Translations under genes and position numbers: made by a program
From: Candidatus Tepidiaquacellales bacterium UBA6667
GTDB taxonomy: Bacteria > Bacteroidota > Ignavibacteria > Tepidaquicellales > Tepidaquicellaceae
Direction: 5' to 3'
Assembly: GCA_002455255.1 (NCBI GenBank)
Contig: DKKL01000039.1
Span: 1 to 6,641 of the forward strand
Length of the DNA stretch: 6,641 nt
The notes under the pieces: generated by a model
Told to the model about the DNA's origin: nothing
Databases searched by the model: none
Seen by the model: the letters and a program-made list of their open reading frames with translations, nothing else
Shown here: positions 1-6,500 of the stretch, in pieces
Layout of the letters: each line of letters opens with the position of its first letter
How positions within the stretch are numbered: position 1 is the stretch's first letter

Positions 1-67
1 TTACACTATTAAAATTCTAAAATACAAAAAAACTAAAACACGAATGTACTAAAATACTTAAAATAAT
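1..67. repeat. AT-rich spacer with degenerate CTAAAA-type repeats
   Basis: This short non-coding stretch lies downstream of the STAND-TPR gene and runs off the window edge. It holds several loosely spaced copies of CTAAAAYA-like words (near 17, 32 and 49) and one CACGAAT word near 39 that recalls the CGAATT repeats further along the window. I see no hairpin followed by a T-run, so no terminator for the STAND gene is visible here. The repeat nature is weak and may be only low complexity. Confidence 0.3.
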
Positions 68-2581
68 TTAATTTTTTTCTGATAATTTTGACTCTATGAC
101 TTTTAAATAATCATTTATTTCTTTTATATTTTTCTCTGCGTGGACACCGCTTGTTGAATAAATACTTTTAGTCTTTTCCATTAAATCTTTAGCTTGGGAA
201 TATTCTTCTTGCATAAATTTTAGACGAGCTAAAGAATAATATGAATAGCCAAGATAAGAGTGGTTTTCGCCAAGTATTGATTTAAATGTTTCAATTGATT
301 CAAGCAGTGACTTTTCACTTTCATTTAAATTGTTCTCAGAAAGTGTGGATGAAATTAGATATACTCGTGAGAATACTGTATGGAAGTGATAATCACCAAA
401 TAATTTTTTTCTTAAATTGTATGCAACTATAAAATATTCACTTGCTTTATCCAAATTTTCCATAAAAAAATAGAACTCTCCTAAGCTATGCATAATCATT
501 GCATACTTTGGATGTTCAGTACCTAAATTTTTTATATAAATTTCTTTTGCTTGTAAATATAAATTTAAACATTCAGTATGTTTATTTATAAAATAATATG
601 TATGTCCGAGATTATTCAATGCATCGGCATAATCAATATGATTTTCACCAAGTGTGTTTTTATAGATATCAATTGCTTTTAAATGCAGTTCAATAGATTT
701 TTCATATTCCTCGGCTTTGTTATATAACACAGCGAGATTATCAATCACATCAGCATATTTTCTGTGATTTTCACCGAATACTTTTTTTCTTAAATCAATT
801 GCTTTGAGATAAATTTCTTTTGATTTATCATACATACCTAAGTAATAATAATTAGTTGCGAGAGTATTTAGCATTGCAGTGAAAGAGGGTGATTCTTCAG
901 GAACAGAATTTTTTATAATATCAAAATTTGATTCAATAAGTGATAAAGCGGTTTTAAAATTCCCAAGATTATACATTATGGAACTGCATCTTATAACTGC
1001 ATTTGAATATTGTTCCGGTAAATCATTTAGGTTGGGTTTTAGAATAGCAATTGATTCTTCATACAGAGGCAGAATAATATTCCATTTTGCGGCGTAGTTA
1101 TAAACTCCTGCAATATTTGAAAACCAATCATAAAAATCTTTTAAGTTTAGAAAGTTTTTGGCATGATAAAAAGCTTCGTTTAGAGAAATTATTTCTGCAT
1201 CTGAAATATTTTTACTATCAATTTTAGTTAATTTTTCGTTGTAATGTTCAAACAGGAATTTATGAATTTCGTATTTTAGTTTATCGGATAAACTCTCGTA
1301 AAGTCCCTTCCTCATTAGTTCCTGCATAGTATAATTATCCGGTATATTAGAATTTTCATTAACTCTGATAAACGAGAAACGATTTAAATTGTTAAAAGCT
1401 GAAACGGGATATGAAGTTTTAAATTCGGATACTAATTTTTTAAATAAATCATAATCCCAAAATCGGGGAACGGATAAAAGCTTTAAAGTTTCGATTTCTG
1501 ATTTATCAAGATATCTTAGAAATCTATTTAAAACCTGAGAATTATTGGAAGCGAAATCATCAGGTTGAGGGTTACGGTTAAACTTTTCCTGAACCAGATA
1601 ATAAGTATCAACTGCGAGGTCGAGATAATATGGGATTCCCTTACTTGCTTTAGTTATAATCTCCTGTACGGAAGTATCAGAAATTTTACAAGATTTTAAA
1701 AAAGAGCGAGTGTCGTCTTCAGTAAAGTTATTTACAGAATTATGGATTACTACATCATTCCAATCAGAATCAACTTCTGCAAATCTAAGTTTTTCCCTTC
1801 CGGAGATAACCCATAAAACCTGAGGTAAGTTAGCAATTAGTTCCCTAACCCATTCATCTCTAAGAAAAAATCCGCCTTCGGTAAAAATATTTTCCCACAA
1901 TGCTTCATAAGTATCAATGAAAATAACAGCTTTTGTATTTTTCTTATTAAGATAATCATTAATATCAAATGCTAAAAACATAGGAAGCCGGTCGAGAATT
2001 TCTTTTGCGGAGAGAGATGGTAACTGGCTTAGTTCTTTCTGTCCTCTTTTAGTCCACCAATCTTTAAAAAATTTTTTCCCTTTTTTGAAAGCATCTGTTA
2101 AAACAGGAATTAACCCTATAACAGGAATACCACCGACAGATGAAAGCAGATTTGAAACGATTGAACCCTCCTCAAAGAACGGAATATTTTCTTTTGTGAA
2201 AGCGATTTGAGGATGGGTTTTTTGCCAATAAACAGAATAAGCAATATCAAATGAAGGAAACTCAATTTTATTTTTATCGTTTAGTTCTTTTCGAAGTGAG
2301 TAAATTGCAATTTCCGGTTCACGGAAAATATTCAGGTCAAAATCGAGAGAAGCGATAACAGAAGAGGGATATTTTTTATTTGCAATACTTTTAAATTCTT
2401 TTATGAGAGTTGATTTTCCTATACCACCAATTCCGAAGTAATTAAGGATAGTTATCTTAGCCGACGGAAGAGAATTTAAAATATTTTTAAATTCTTTAAT
2501 CAGTTCTTCCCTATCAGTGAATTGTTTTTCAAATTCGTTGATTTGTGATTTAACCGCAGAAAATTTAGGTTTAACCGGCAT
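68..2581 (-). CDS. STAND (NB-ARC-like) ATPase with C-terminal TPR array
   Basis: This 837-residue protein is probably a signal-transduction ATPase of the STAND class. Walker A is G-IGGIG-K56-S at residues 50-57, and Walker B is AVIFIDTYE with D223 and E226. An ISGRE strand-end arginine (R262) resembles the NB-ARC sensor motif, and KGIPYYL at 314-320 matches the GLPL-like hallmark. A winged-helix-like region spans about 360-445. Residues about 465-835 are helical repeats, including five 42-residue kinesin-light-chain-type TPR units in exact register, marked by GENH or GxxH at 603, 645, 687, 729 and 771. Only about 20 residues precede the ATPase core, so there is no N-terminal effector domain. 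About 167 residues separate Walker A from Walker B, more than is usual, and include a hydrophobic Gly/Pro-rich stretch (about 139-165) followed by Lys- and Trp-rich sequence (167-182). The ATG start has no clear Shine-Dalgarno sequence. The family suggests ligand-triggered oligomerisation; a defence or regulatory role is inference. No partner gene is visible. Confidence 0.85.
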   Translation of the reverse strand: MPVKPKFSAVKSQINEFEKQFTDREELIKEFKNILNSLPSAKITILNYFGIGGIGKSTLIKEFKSIANKKYPSSVIASLDFDLNIFREPEIAIYSLRKELNDKNKIEFPSFDIAYSVYWQKTHPQIAFTKENIPFFEEGSIVSNLLSSVGGIPVIGLIPVLTDAFKKGKKFFKDWWTKRGQKELSQLPSLSAKEILDRLPMFLAFDINDYLNKKNTKAVIFIDTYEALWENIFTEGGFFLRDEWVRELIANLPQVLWVISGREKLRFAEVDSDWNDVVIHNSVNNFTEDDTRSFLKSCKISDTSVQEIITKASKGIPYYLDLAVDTYYLVQEKFNRNPQPDDFASNNSQVLNRFLRYLDKSEIETLKLLSVPRFWDYDLFKKLVSEFKTSYPVSAFNNLNRFSFIRVNENSNIPDNYTMQELMRKGLYESLSDKLKYEIHKFLFEHYNEKLTKIDSKNISDAEIISLNEAFYHAKNFLNLKDFYDWFSNIAGVYNYAAKWNIILPLYEESIAILKPNLNDLPEQYSNAVIRCSSIMYNLGNFKTALSLIESNFDIIKNSVPEESPSFTAMLNTLATNYYYLGMYDKSKEIYLKAIDLRKKVFGENHRKYADVIDNLAVLYNKAEEYEKSIELHLKAIDIYKNTLGENHIDYADALNNLGHTYYFINKHTECLNLYLQAKEIYIKNLGTEHPKYAMIMHSLGEFYFFMENLDKASEYFIVAYNLRKKLFGDYHFHTVFSRVYLISSTLSENNLNESEKSLLESIETFKSILGENHSYLGYSYYSLARLKFMQEEYSQAKDLMEKTKSIYSTSGVHAEKNIKEINDYLKVIESKLSEKN

Positions 2582-2681
2582 ATATAAATTAAATTAGCGA
2601 GATAATTTAAACTAAAATAATTTAAAATATTATTCTGAAATATATAAACAAAAATTGAATTAGTTGGATGGAGAATTAATC

Positions 2682-2717
2682 AAAAAAAAATCCCGATTTT
2701 AAAATTCGGGATTTTTT
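2682..2717 (-). terminator. Rho-independent terminator behind ahcY
   Basis: ATCCCGA (2690-2696) pairs with TCGGGAT (2706-2712) around a 9-base AT loop. The stem can be extended by A-T pairs, because A-runs and T-runs flank it. Read on the minus strand, the stem is followed by a run of nine T (2690 down to 2682), about 30 bases past the ahcY stop. The T-run on the other side makes it nearly symmetrical, so it could also act on plus-strand transcripts, although no plus-strand gene is nearby. It separates ahcY from the STAND gene. Confidence 0.85.
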
Positions 2718-2746
2718 ATGTTTTTTAAAAAATATTAGATTTAATT

Positions 2747-4069
2747 TTAGTATCTGTATAAGTCAGTTTTATATGGACCTGAAACACTTACTCCAATATA
2801 ATCGGCTTGTTCATCGGTTAAAGTTTCAAGTTTTACACCAATTTTTTCAAGGTGAAGTCTTGCAACTTTTTCATCAAGATGTTTTGGTAATACATAAACT
2901 TTGTTTTCATAATTTGAATGATTAGTCCAAAGTTCGATTTGAGCTAACACCTGATTTGTAAATGAATTTGACATTACAAATGACGGGTGACCCATAGCAC
3001 AACCGAGATTTACAAGTCTTCCTTCTGCAAGGATAATAACATCTTTTCCGTCTATGTTATACAAATCAACCTGAGGTTTAATTTCAACTTTTGAATTACC
3101 GTAGTTTTCATTTAACCAAGCCATATCAATTTCATTATCAAAGTGACCGATATTACAAACGATTGCTTTATCTTTTAACGCTTTGAAATGTCTGTCAGTA
3201 ATAATTCTGAAATTACCTGTTGCTGTAACAACTATATCAGCTTCTTTTACAGCTTCATCCATAGTAGTAACTTTGTAACCGTCCATAGCTGCCTGCAATG
3301 CACAGATAGGGTCAATTTCTGTTACGATAACTCTTGCACCTGCACCTCTTAGCGAAGCGGCAGAACCTTTACCAACATCACCATAACCTGCAACAACGGC
3401 AACTTTACCTGCAAGCATTATATCGGTAGCTCTTCTGATAGCATCAACGCAAGATTCTTTACATCCGTATTTATTATCAAATTTTGATTTTGTAACAGAG
3501 TCATTAACATTGATAGAAGGCAATGGAAGTGTTCCGTTTTTCATTCTTTCGTAAAGTCTCATAACACCTGTAGTAGTTTCTTCAGAGATACCTTTAATTC
3601 CGGCTACGAGTTCCGGATACTGATCAAGAACCATATTAGTGAGATCACCACCATCATCAAGAATCATATTAAGCGGTTGTCCGTCCGGGAAAAATATTGT
3701 TTGTTCAATACACCAGTTAAATTCTTCTTCGTTCATACCTTTCCAAGCGTAAACGGGAATACCTGCGGCGGCTATAGCAGCGGCTGCGTGGTCTTGAGTT
3801 GAAAAAATATTACAGGAAGACCAGGTAACTTCTGCACCGAGTTCTTTTAGGGTTTCAATTAATACAGCGGTTTGAATAGTCATATGAAGACAGCCGGCAA
3901 TTCTGGCACCTTTTAGAGGTTGAGATTTTTTATATTCTTCTCTAATAGCCATAAGACCGGGCATTTCAGCTTCTGCAAGTCGGATTTCTTTTCTTCCCCA
4001 CTCTGCAAGTCCTATATCTTTAACTTTATATAATGGTTTTACTTTGTTTTTTTCGAGTGTTTCGCTCAA
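2747..4069 (-). CDS. ahcY: Adenosylhomocysteinase (S-adenosyl-L-homocysteine hydrolase)
   Basis: This cytosolic NAD-dependent enzyme reversibly splits S-adenosylhomocysteine into adenosine and homocysteine, relieving product inhibition of methyltransferases in the activated-methyl cycle. The 440-residue sequence is full length. Visible hallmarks are HMT at 62-64, ILDDGGD at 136-142, SEETTTGV at 162-169, the substrate-site stretch DSVTKSKFDN (K194, D198, N199), the NAD-binding GYGDVGKG at 228-235, NIGHF with H309, MGHPSFVMSNSF with H361, and the C-terminal GPYKxxxYRY that contacts NAD of the neighbouring subunit. It lacks the roughly 40-residue insertion found in many bacterial enzymes, so it is of the shorter form. 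The start is TTG at 4067-4069: an in-frame stop lies three codons upstream, the first ATG is residue 37 (already inside conserved sequence), and an AAGGAG sits 10 bases upstream. ATT at 4070-4072 is a less likely alternative. The gene ends before a strong terminator. Confidence 0.97.
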   Translation of the reverse strand: MSETLEKNKVKPLYKVKDIGLAEWGRKEIRLAEAEMPGLMAIREEYKKSQPLKGARIAGCLHMTIQTAVLIETLKELGAEVTWSSCNIFSTQDHAAAAIAAAGIPVYAWKGMNEEEFNWCIEQTIFFPDGQPLNMILDDGGDLTNMVLDQYPELVAGIKGISEETTTGVMRLYERMKNGTLPLPSINVNDSVTKSKFDNKYGCKESCVDAIRRATDIMLAGKVAVVAGYGDVGKGSAASLRGAGARVIVTEIDPICALQAAMDGYKVTTMDEAVKEADIVVTATGNFRIITDRHFKALKDKAIVCNIGHFDNEIDMAWLNENYGNSKVEIKPQVDLYNIDGKDVIILAEGRLVNLGCAMGHPSFVMSNSFTNQVLAQIELWTNHSNYENKVYVLPKHLDEKVARLHLEKIGVKLETLTDEQADYIGVSVSGPYKTDLYRY

Positions 4070-4079
4070 AATATTTTAT

Positions 4080-4085
4080 CTCCTT
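4080..4085 (-). promoter_or_regulatory. Shine-Dalgarno site of ahcY
   Basis: The minus strand reads AAGGAG here, 10 bases before the TTG start of ahcY and 7 bases before the adjacent in-frame ATT. It supports initiation at this point even though no ATG is present. It is the only strong Shine-Dalgarno match in front of a gene in this window; aspS and the STAND gene have AT-rich leaders without one. Confidence 0.7.
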
Positions 4086-4188
4086 AAATGTTTGATTACT
4101 AAGATACAACATATAGGAATGAATTAAAATTCAAATAATAGGGAGAGAGGTTTATATGCTTTCCATAGAGAATTTAATTTGCAAAATG

Positions 4189-4218
4189 TTTCACCACCTC
4201 GTAGAGGCAAGTGAATTA
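4189..4218. repeat. Triloop hairpin repeat, copy A
   Basis: This is a 30-base unit, TTTCACCACCTCGTAGAGGC followed by AAGTGAATTA. It contains the mini-hairpin CCTC-GTA-GAGG (4197-4207). The same unit occurs at 6343-6372 with a CCCC-GTA-GGGG stem, so the C-G pair at one stem position is replaced here by T-A on both sides. It lies in the upstream region of ahcY, more than 100 bases from the start codon. Function is unknown. Confidence 0.7.
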
Positions 4219-4233
4219 GAAGAATTGTATGAA

Positions 4234-4299
4234 TGAGGGATTGGGGGGTGGGGTTTATTAACTCGCAGGAGTCCTTTTCAAGAGACTCCTGCGGGAGAG
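4234..4299. repeat. Palindrome repeat, copy 1 (CGCAGGAGTC hairpin)
   Basis: The unit begins TGAGGGATTGGGGGG, passes a variable spacer, and ends in a perfect 10-bp stem: CGCAGGAGTC (4264-4273) with GACTCCTGCG (4284-4293) around a 10-base loop. A second copy lies at 4348-4405. No T-run follows the stem on either strand, so it is not a standard intrinsic terminator for aspS, though it may protect or block a transcript end. It is non-coding: the open frame crossing it on the minus strand matches nothing I recognise. Confidence 0.8.
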
Positions 4300-4311
4300 G
4301 GAGAGGTTTCA

Positions 4312-4348
4312 CCACGAATTTTCACGAATTAAACGAATTGCACTAATT
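4312..4348. repeat. Array of CGAATT/CTAATT units, left arm
   Basis: Four 8-11-base units follow each other: CCACGAATT, TTCACGAATT, AAACGAATT and GCACTAATT. The 15-base word CGAATTAAACGAATT (4325-4339) recurs exactly at 6391-6405 and 6400-6414. The array sits between the two palindrome repeats and faces a complementary array at 4415-4443. Function is unknown. Confidence 0.7.
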
Positions 4349-4405
4349 GAGGGATTGGGGGATGGTAAACGCAGGAGTCCTTTGCAAGAGACTCCTGCGG
4401 GAAAG
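4348..4405. repeat. Palindrome repeat, copy 2 (CGCAGGAGTC hairpin)
   Basis: This is the second copy of the unit at 4234-4299, with the same TGAGGGATTGGGGG lead, a shorter spacer, and an identical 10-bp stem: CGCAGGAGTC (4370-4379) with GACTCCTGCG (4390-4399). The loop is CTTTGCAAGA, one base different from copy 1. The stem is fully conserved while the lead-to-stem spacer varies. On the minus strand it lies about 50 bases after the aspS stop, where it could form a 3' mRNA structure. Confidence 0.8.
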
Positions 4406-4414
4406 AATTTATTT

Positions 4415-4443
4415 AAATTAGTGTAAATTAGTGTAATTAGTGG
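4415..4443. repeat. Array of AATTAGTG units, right arm
   Basis: Two exact copies of AAATTAGTGT (4415-4424, 4425-4434) are followed by AATTAGTGG. In reverse complement this reads as CACTAATT units, the same family as the left array at 4312-4348, so the two arrays form imperfect inverted arms around palindrome copy 2. The array ends only 7 bases before the aspS stop codon. Confidence 0.7.
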
Positions 4444-4450
4444 TTAAAGA

Positions 4451-6229
4451 TTATTTTTCGGAAGTGATTTTTATGCTGAGTTCTTTTAATTGTTTATCGC
4501 TGACGATACTCGGGCTTTCATCCATTAGCGAAGCGGTACTGGTTGATTTTGGGAAAGCGATTACTTCACGAATATCTTTTACTCCGCAAAGTCTTGCGAC
4601 AATTCTATCAAGTCCGGGAGCGATTCCACCATGAGGAGGTGCTCCATATCTAAATGCATCGAGTATGAATCCAAATTTTTGTCTGGCTTCTTCATCAGAG
4701 AGACCTATCAGATTAAAAACTTTTTTCTGCATTTCGTAATTATGAATTCTTATACTACCGCTTGCGAGCTCTTGACCGTTTAAAACAAGGTCGTAACAGT
4801 TTGCCCTTATGCTGAGAATTTCTTCTTTCTTGTCGGAATCAAGCAAGTGTTCAAATTCAGGTTTTGGAGATGTGAACACATGATGCTCCCCTACATATCT
4901 TCCCTCTTCTTCATCAAATGCAAACAGCGGAAAGTCAGTTACCCAAAGAAATTTATCATCGCTTTCATTTATTAATTGGAAAGTTTCTGCAATTTTTAAT
5001 CTGAGTGAGCCCAAAGTTTCGCAAACTTTTTTATAATCACCGCTGAGAATGAAAACAGTAGAATCAGAGTTTAATTCAAATTCACCGATAAGGGATTCTT
5101 TCTCGGTATCACTTAAGAATTTAGCAAGAGGACCGGAAAATTCATTATTAGAAAATTTAAAATAACCTAAACCGCCAAATCCGGATTTTTTAACAAATTC
5201 AGTTAATTCATCAATAACTTTTCTGCTGATTTGAATATCTTTGACGGAGATTCCGGATATTGAACCATTATTAGTTAAAGCATCTTTGAAAGGAGCAAAT
5301 TCAGAATTTGTAAAAATTTTATTTAAGTGATGAAGTTTTATTTCACCTTTGACTCGAAGGTCAGGTTTATCTGTTCCAAAATACTTTATACAATCATCAT
5401 AAGTATATTTAGGAAAAGGGGTTTGTATCTCAATACCTGAAGCATCTTTCCAAATATTATACATAAGATTTTCCGTTACTTTAAATACATCATCCTGATC
5501 TACAAAACTCATTTCAAGATCAATTTGAGTAAATTCCGGTTGTCTGTCAGCTCTAAGGTCTTCGTCTCGGAAACATTTACAAATTTGCACATATTTATCC
5601 ATACCGGCAACCATAAGGATTTGCTTATATGTTTGCGGAGACTGAGGGAGAGCGAAAAATTTACCTTTATGAATTCTTGAAGGGACGAGATAATCTCTGG
5701 CACCTTCGGGAGTTGATTTCATAAGAATTGGAGTTTCAATTTCAATGAAACCTTCTTTTTCAAAAAATTTATGTACGGTTTGGAAAACTTTATTTCTCGT
5801 GATGAGATTCTGAGCCATTTTTTGTCTTCTTAAATCAAGATATCTATATTGAAATCTTAATTCTTCGGAAGCTTTTACATCATCTTCAACTATAAAAGGA
5901 GTAGGCAGAGATTCATTTAAAATTTGTAGTTCGTTCACATCTATTTCAATTTCACCTGTTGGTATATTAGGATTTATACTTTCTCTTTTAATGACCATAC
6001 CTTTTGAAGAAATAACGAATTCGAGACCGAGTTTTGAAGCAATATCGTGAAGTTGTTTTTTATCTGGAGTAATTTTTAGTTGAGTTACGCCGTATCTATC
6101 TCGTAAATCTATGAATATAAGTCCGCCGAGGTCGCGTTTTTTTGCAACCCAACCGTTAAGAGTAACTTCGTTATTTAAATTTGATAATCGTAAATCACCA
6201 CAAGTATGTGTTCGTTTGTTATAATTCAT
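4451..6229 (-). CDS. aspS: Aspartyl-tRNA synthetase (class II, bacterial type)
   Basis: This enzyme charges tRNA(Asp) with aspartate using ATP, in the cytosol. The 592 residues match the usual bacterial length of about 590. In order: an N-terminal OB-fold anticodon-binding domain (about 1-108, with GWVAKKRDLGGLIFIDLRDR), the class II core with YRYLDLRR at 128-135, motif 1 with the TPEGARDYLVPSR segment at 173-185, the QSPQ aspartate-site loop at 196-199, motif 2 (CFRDEDLRADRQPEFTQID, 219-237), the bacterial GAD insertion (about 280-420), EHHVFTSPKP at 448-457, and motif 3 (GGIAPGLDRIV, 534-544). The ATG start matches the conserved N-terminus but has no Shine-Dalgarno sequence. Whether it charges only tRNA(Asp) or also tRNA(Asn) cannot be decided from what I see. 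Repeat islands flank it on both sides, and no canonical terminator follows it. Confidence 0.97.
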   Translation of the reverse strand: MNYNKRTHTCGDLRLSNLNNEVTLNGWVAKKRDLGGLIFIDLRDRYGVTQLKITPDKKQLHDIASKLGLEFVISSKGMVIKRESINPNIPTGEIEIDVNELQILNESLPTPFIVEDDVKASEELRFQYRYLDLRRQKMAQNLITRNKVFQTVHKFFEKEGFIEIETPILMKSTPEGARDYLVPSRIHKGKFFALPQSPQTYKQILMVAGMDKYVQICKCFRDEDLRADRQPEFTQIDLEMSFVDQDDVFKVTENLMYNIWKDASGIEIQTPFPKYTYDDCIKYFGTDKPDLRVKGEIKLHHLNKIFTNSEFAPFKDALTNNGSISGISVKDIQISRKVIDELTEFVKKSGFGGLGYFKFSNNEFSGPLAKFLSDTEKESLIGEFELNSDSTVFILSGDYKKVCETLGSLRLKIAETFQLINESDDKFLWVTDFPLFAFDEEEGRYVGEHHVFTSPKPEFEHLLDSDKKEEILSIRANCYDLVLNGQELASGSIRIHNYEMQKKVFNLIGLSDEEARQKFGFILDAFRYGAPPHGGIAPGLDRIVARLCGVKDIREVIAFPKSTSTASLMDESPSIVSDKQLKELSIKITSEK

Positions 6230-6299
6230 TAAATAGATTGAAATTTTTGAGTAAGTTTGAAAATACTTAAAATTGGGGATAAATTGAGGTCAAAAGATT

Positions 6300-6307
6300 G
6301 GGGGGGG
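6300..6307. repeat. G8 homopolymer upstream of aspS
   Basis: A run of eight G lies about 70 bases upstream of the aspS start, in the context GATTGGGGGGGGTAA. The same GATTG-run word with six and five G occurs at the head of the palindrome repeats at 4234 and 4348, so it may be a further partial copy of that unit. No hairpin arms of the palindrome follow it here. Confidence 0.6.
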
Positions 6308-6342
6308 TAAATTTCAAAACAATCTTATAAAACGAGTATAAA

Positions 6343-6416
6343 TTTCACCACCCCGTAGGGGCAAGCGAATTATCACCCCATAGGGGCACGCGAATTAAAC
6401 GAATTAAACGAATTAA
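6343..6416. repeat. Triloop hairpin repeats (copies B and C) plus CGAATTAAA array
   Basis: Copy B (6343-6372) is the 30-base unit also found at 4189-4218, here with stem CCCC-GTA-GGGG. Copy C (6373-6397) follows directly, slightly shortened, with stem CCCC-ATA-GGGG. It runs into nearly three tandem copies of the 9-base unit CGAATTAAA (6391-6416). The rest of this 271-base spacer between the Hpt fragment and aspS (6230-6299 and 6417-6500) is AT-rich sequence in which I see no gene or recognisable promoter. Confidence 0.75.
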
Positions 6417-6500
6417 TTTGGGGTAGTTATGAGGTGTGATTATTTATAATTATTAAAAAATAAACAATTTCATATCAAGGTCATTTATAAATAAAAAAAT

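Noticed and set aside
879..1097. Plus-strand open frame of 72 residues
   Set aside because: It lies wholly inside the STAND-TPR gene on the other strand and is a shadow frame without recognisable protein features.
2624..2651. Possible promoter for the STAND gene (TTGTTT, 16-base spacer, TATTTT on the minus strand)
   Set aside because: The -10 box matches only 4 of 6 bases, and such matches arise by chance in DNA this AT-rich. I also found no TAnnTTTG-type Bacteroidota box.
4070..4188. SAH or SAM riboswitch in the ahcY leader
   Set aside because: The leader is AT-rich, with no GC-rich paired core or conserved junction of the kind known in these riboswitches. The nearby hairpins are copies of dispersed repeats.
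4124..4315. 63-residue minus-strand open frame in the aspS-ahcY spacer
   Set aside because: It is made largely of the palindrome and triloop repeats read in one frame, has no ribosome binding site and shows no protein-like pattern.
4264..4399. The two 10-bp hairpins as intrinsic terminators of aspS
   Set aside because: Neither stem is followed by a T-run on the minus strand; the downstream bases are GTTTACC and AGTTAAT-like.
4440..4634. Plus-strand open frame of 64 residues
   Set aside because: It is antisense to the conserved C-terminal end of aspS and is best explained as a shadow frame.
5509..5703. Second minus-strand open frame within aspS
   Set aside because: It overlaps the QSPQ and motif 2 region of aspS in another frame and has no independent support.
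6294..6326. Inverted repeat AAGATTG/CAATCTT around the G8 tract as a terminator of the Hpt gene
   Set aside because: The 7-bp stem has only two G-C pairs, a 19-base loop and just a short T-run, which is too weak to call.
6391..6416. Short tandem CGAATTAAA repeats as a CRISPR array
   Set aside because: The units are only 9 bases, directly adjacent, without spacers, and no cas gene is present.
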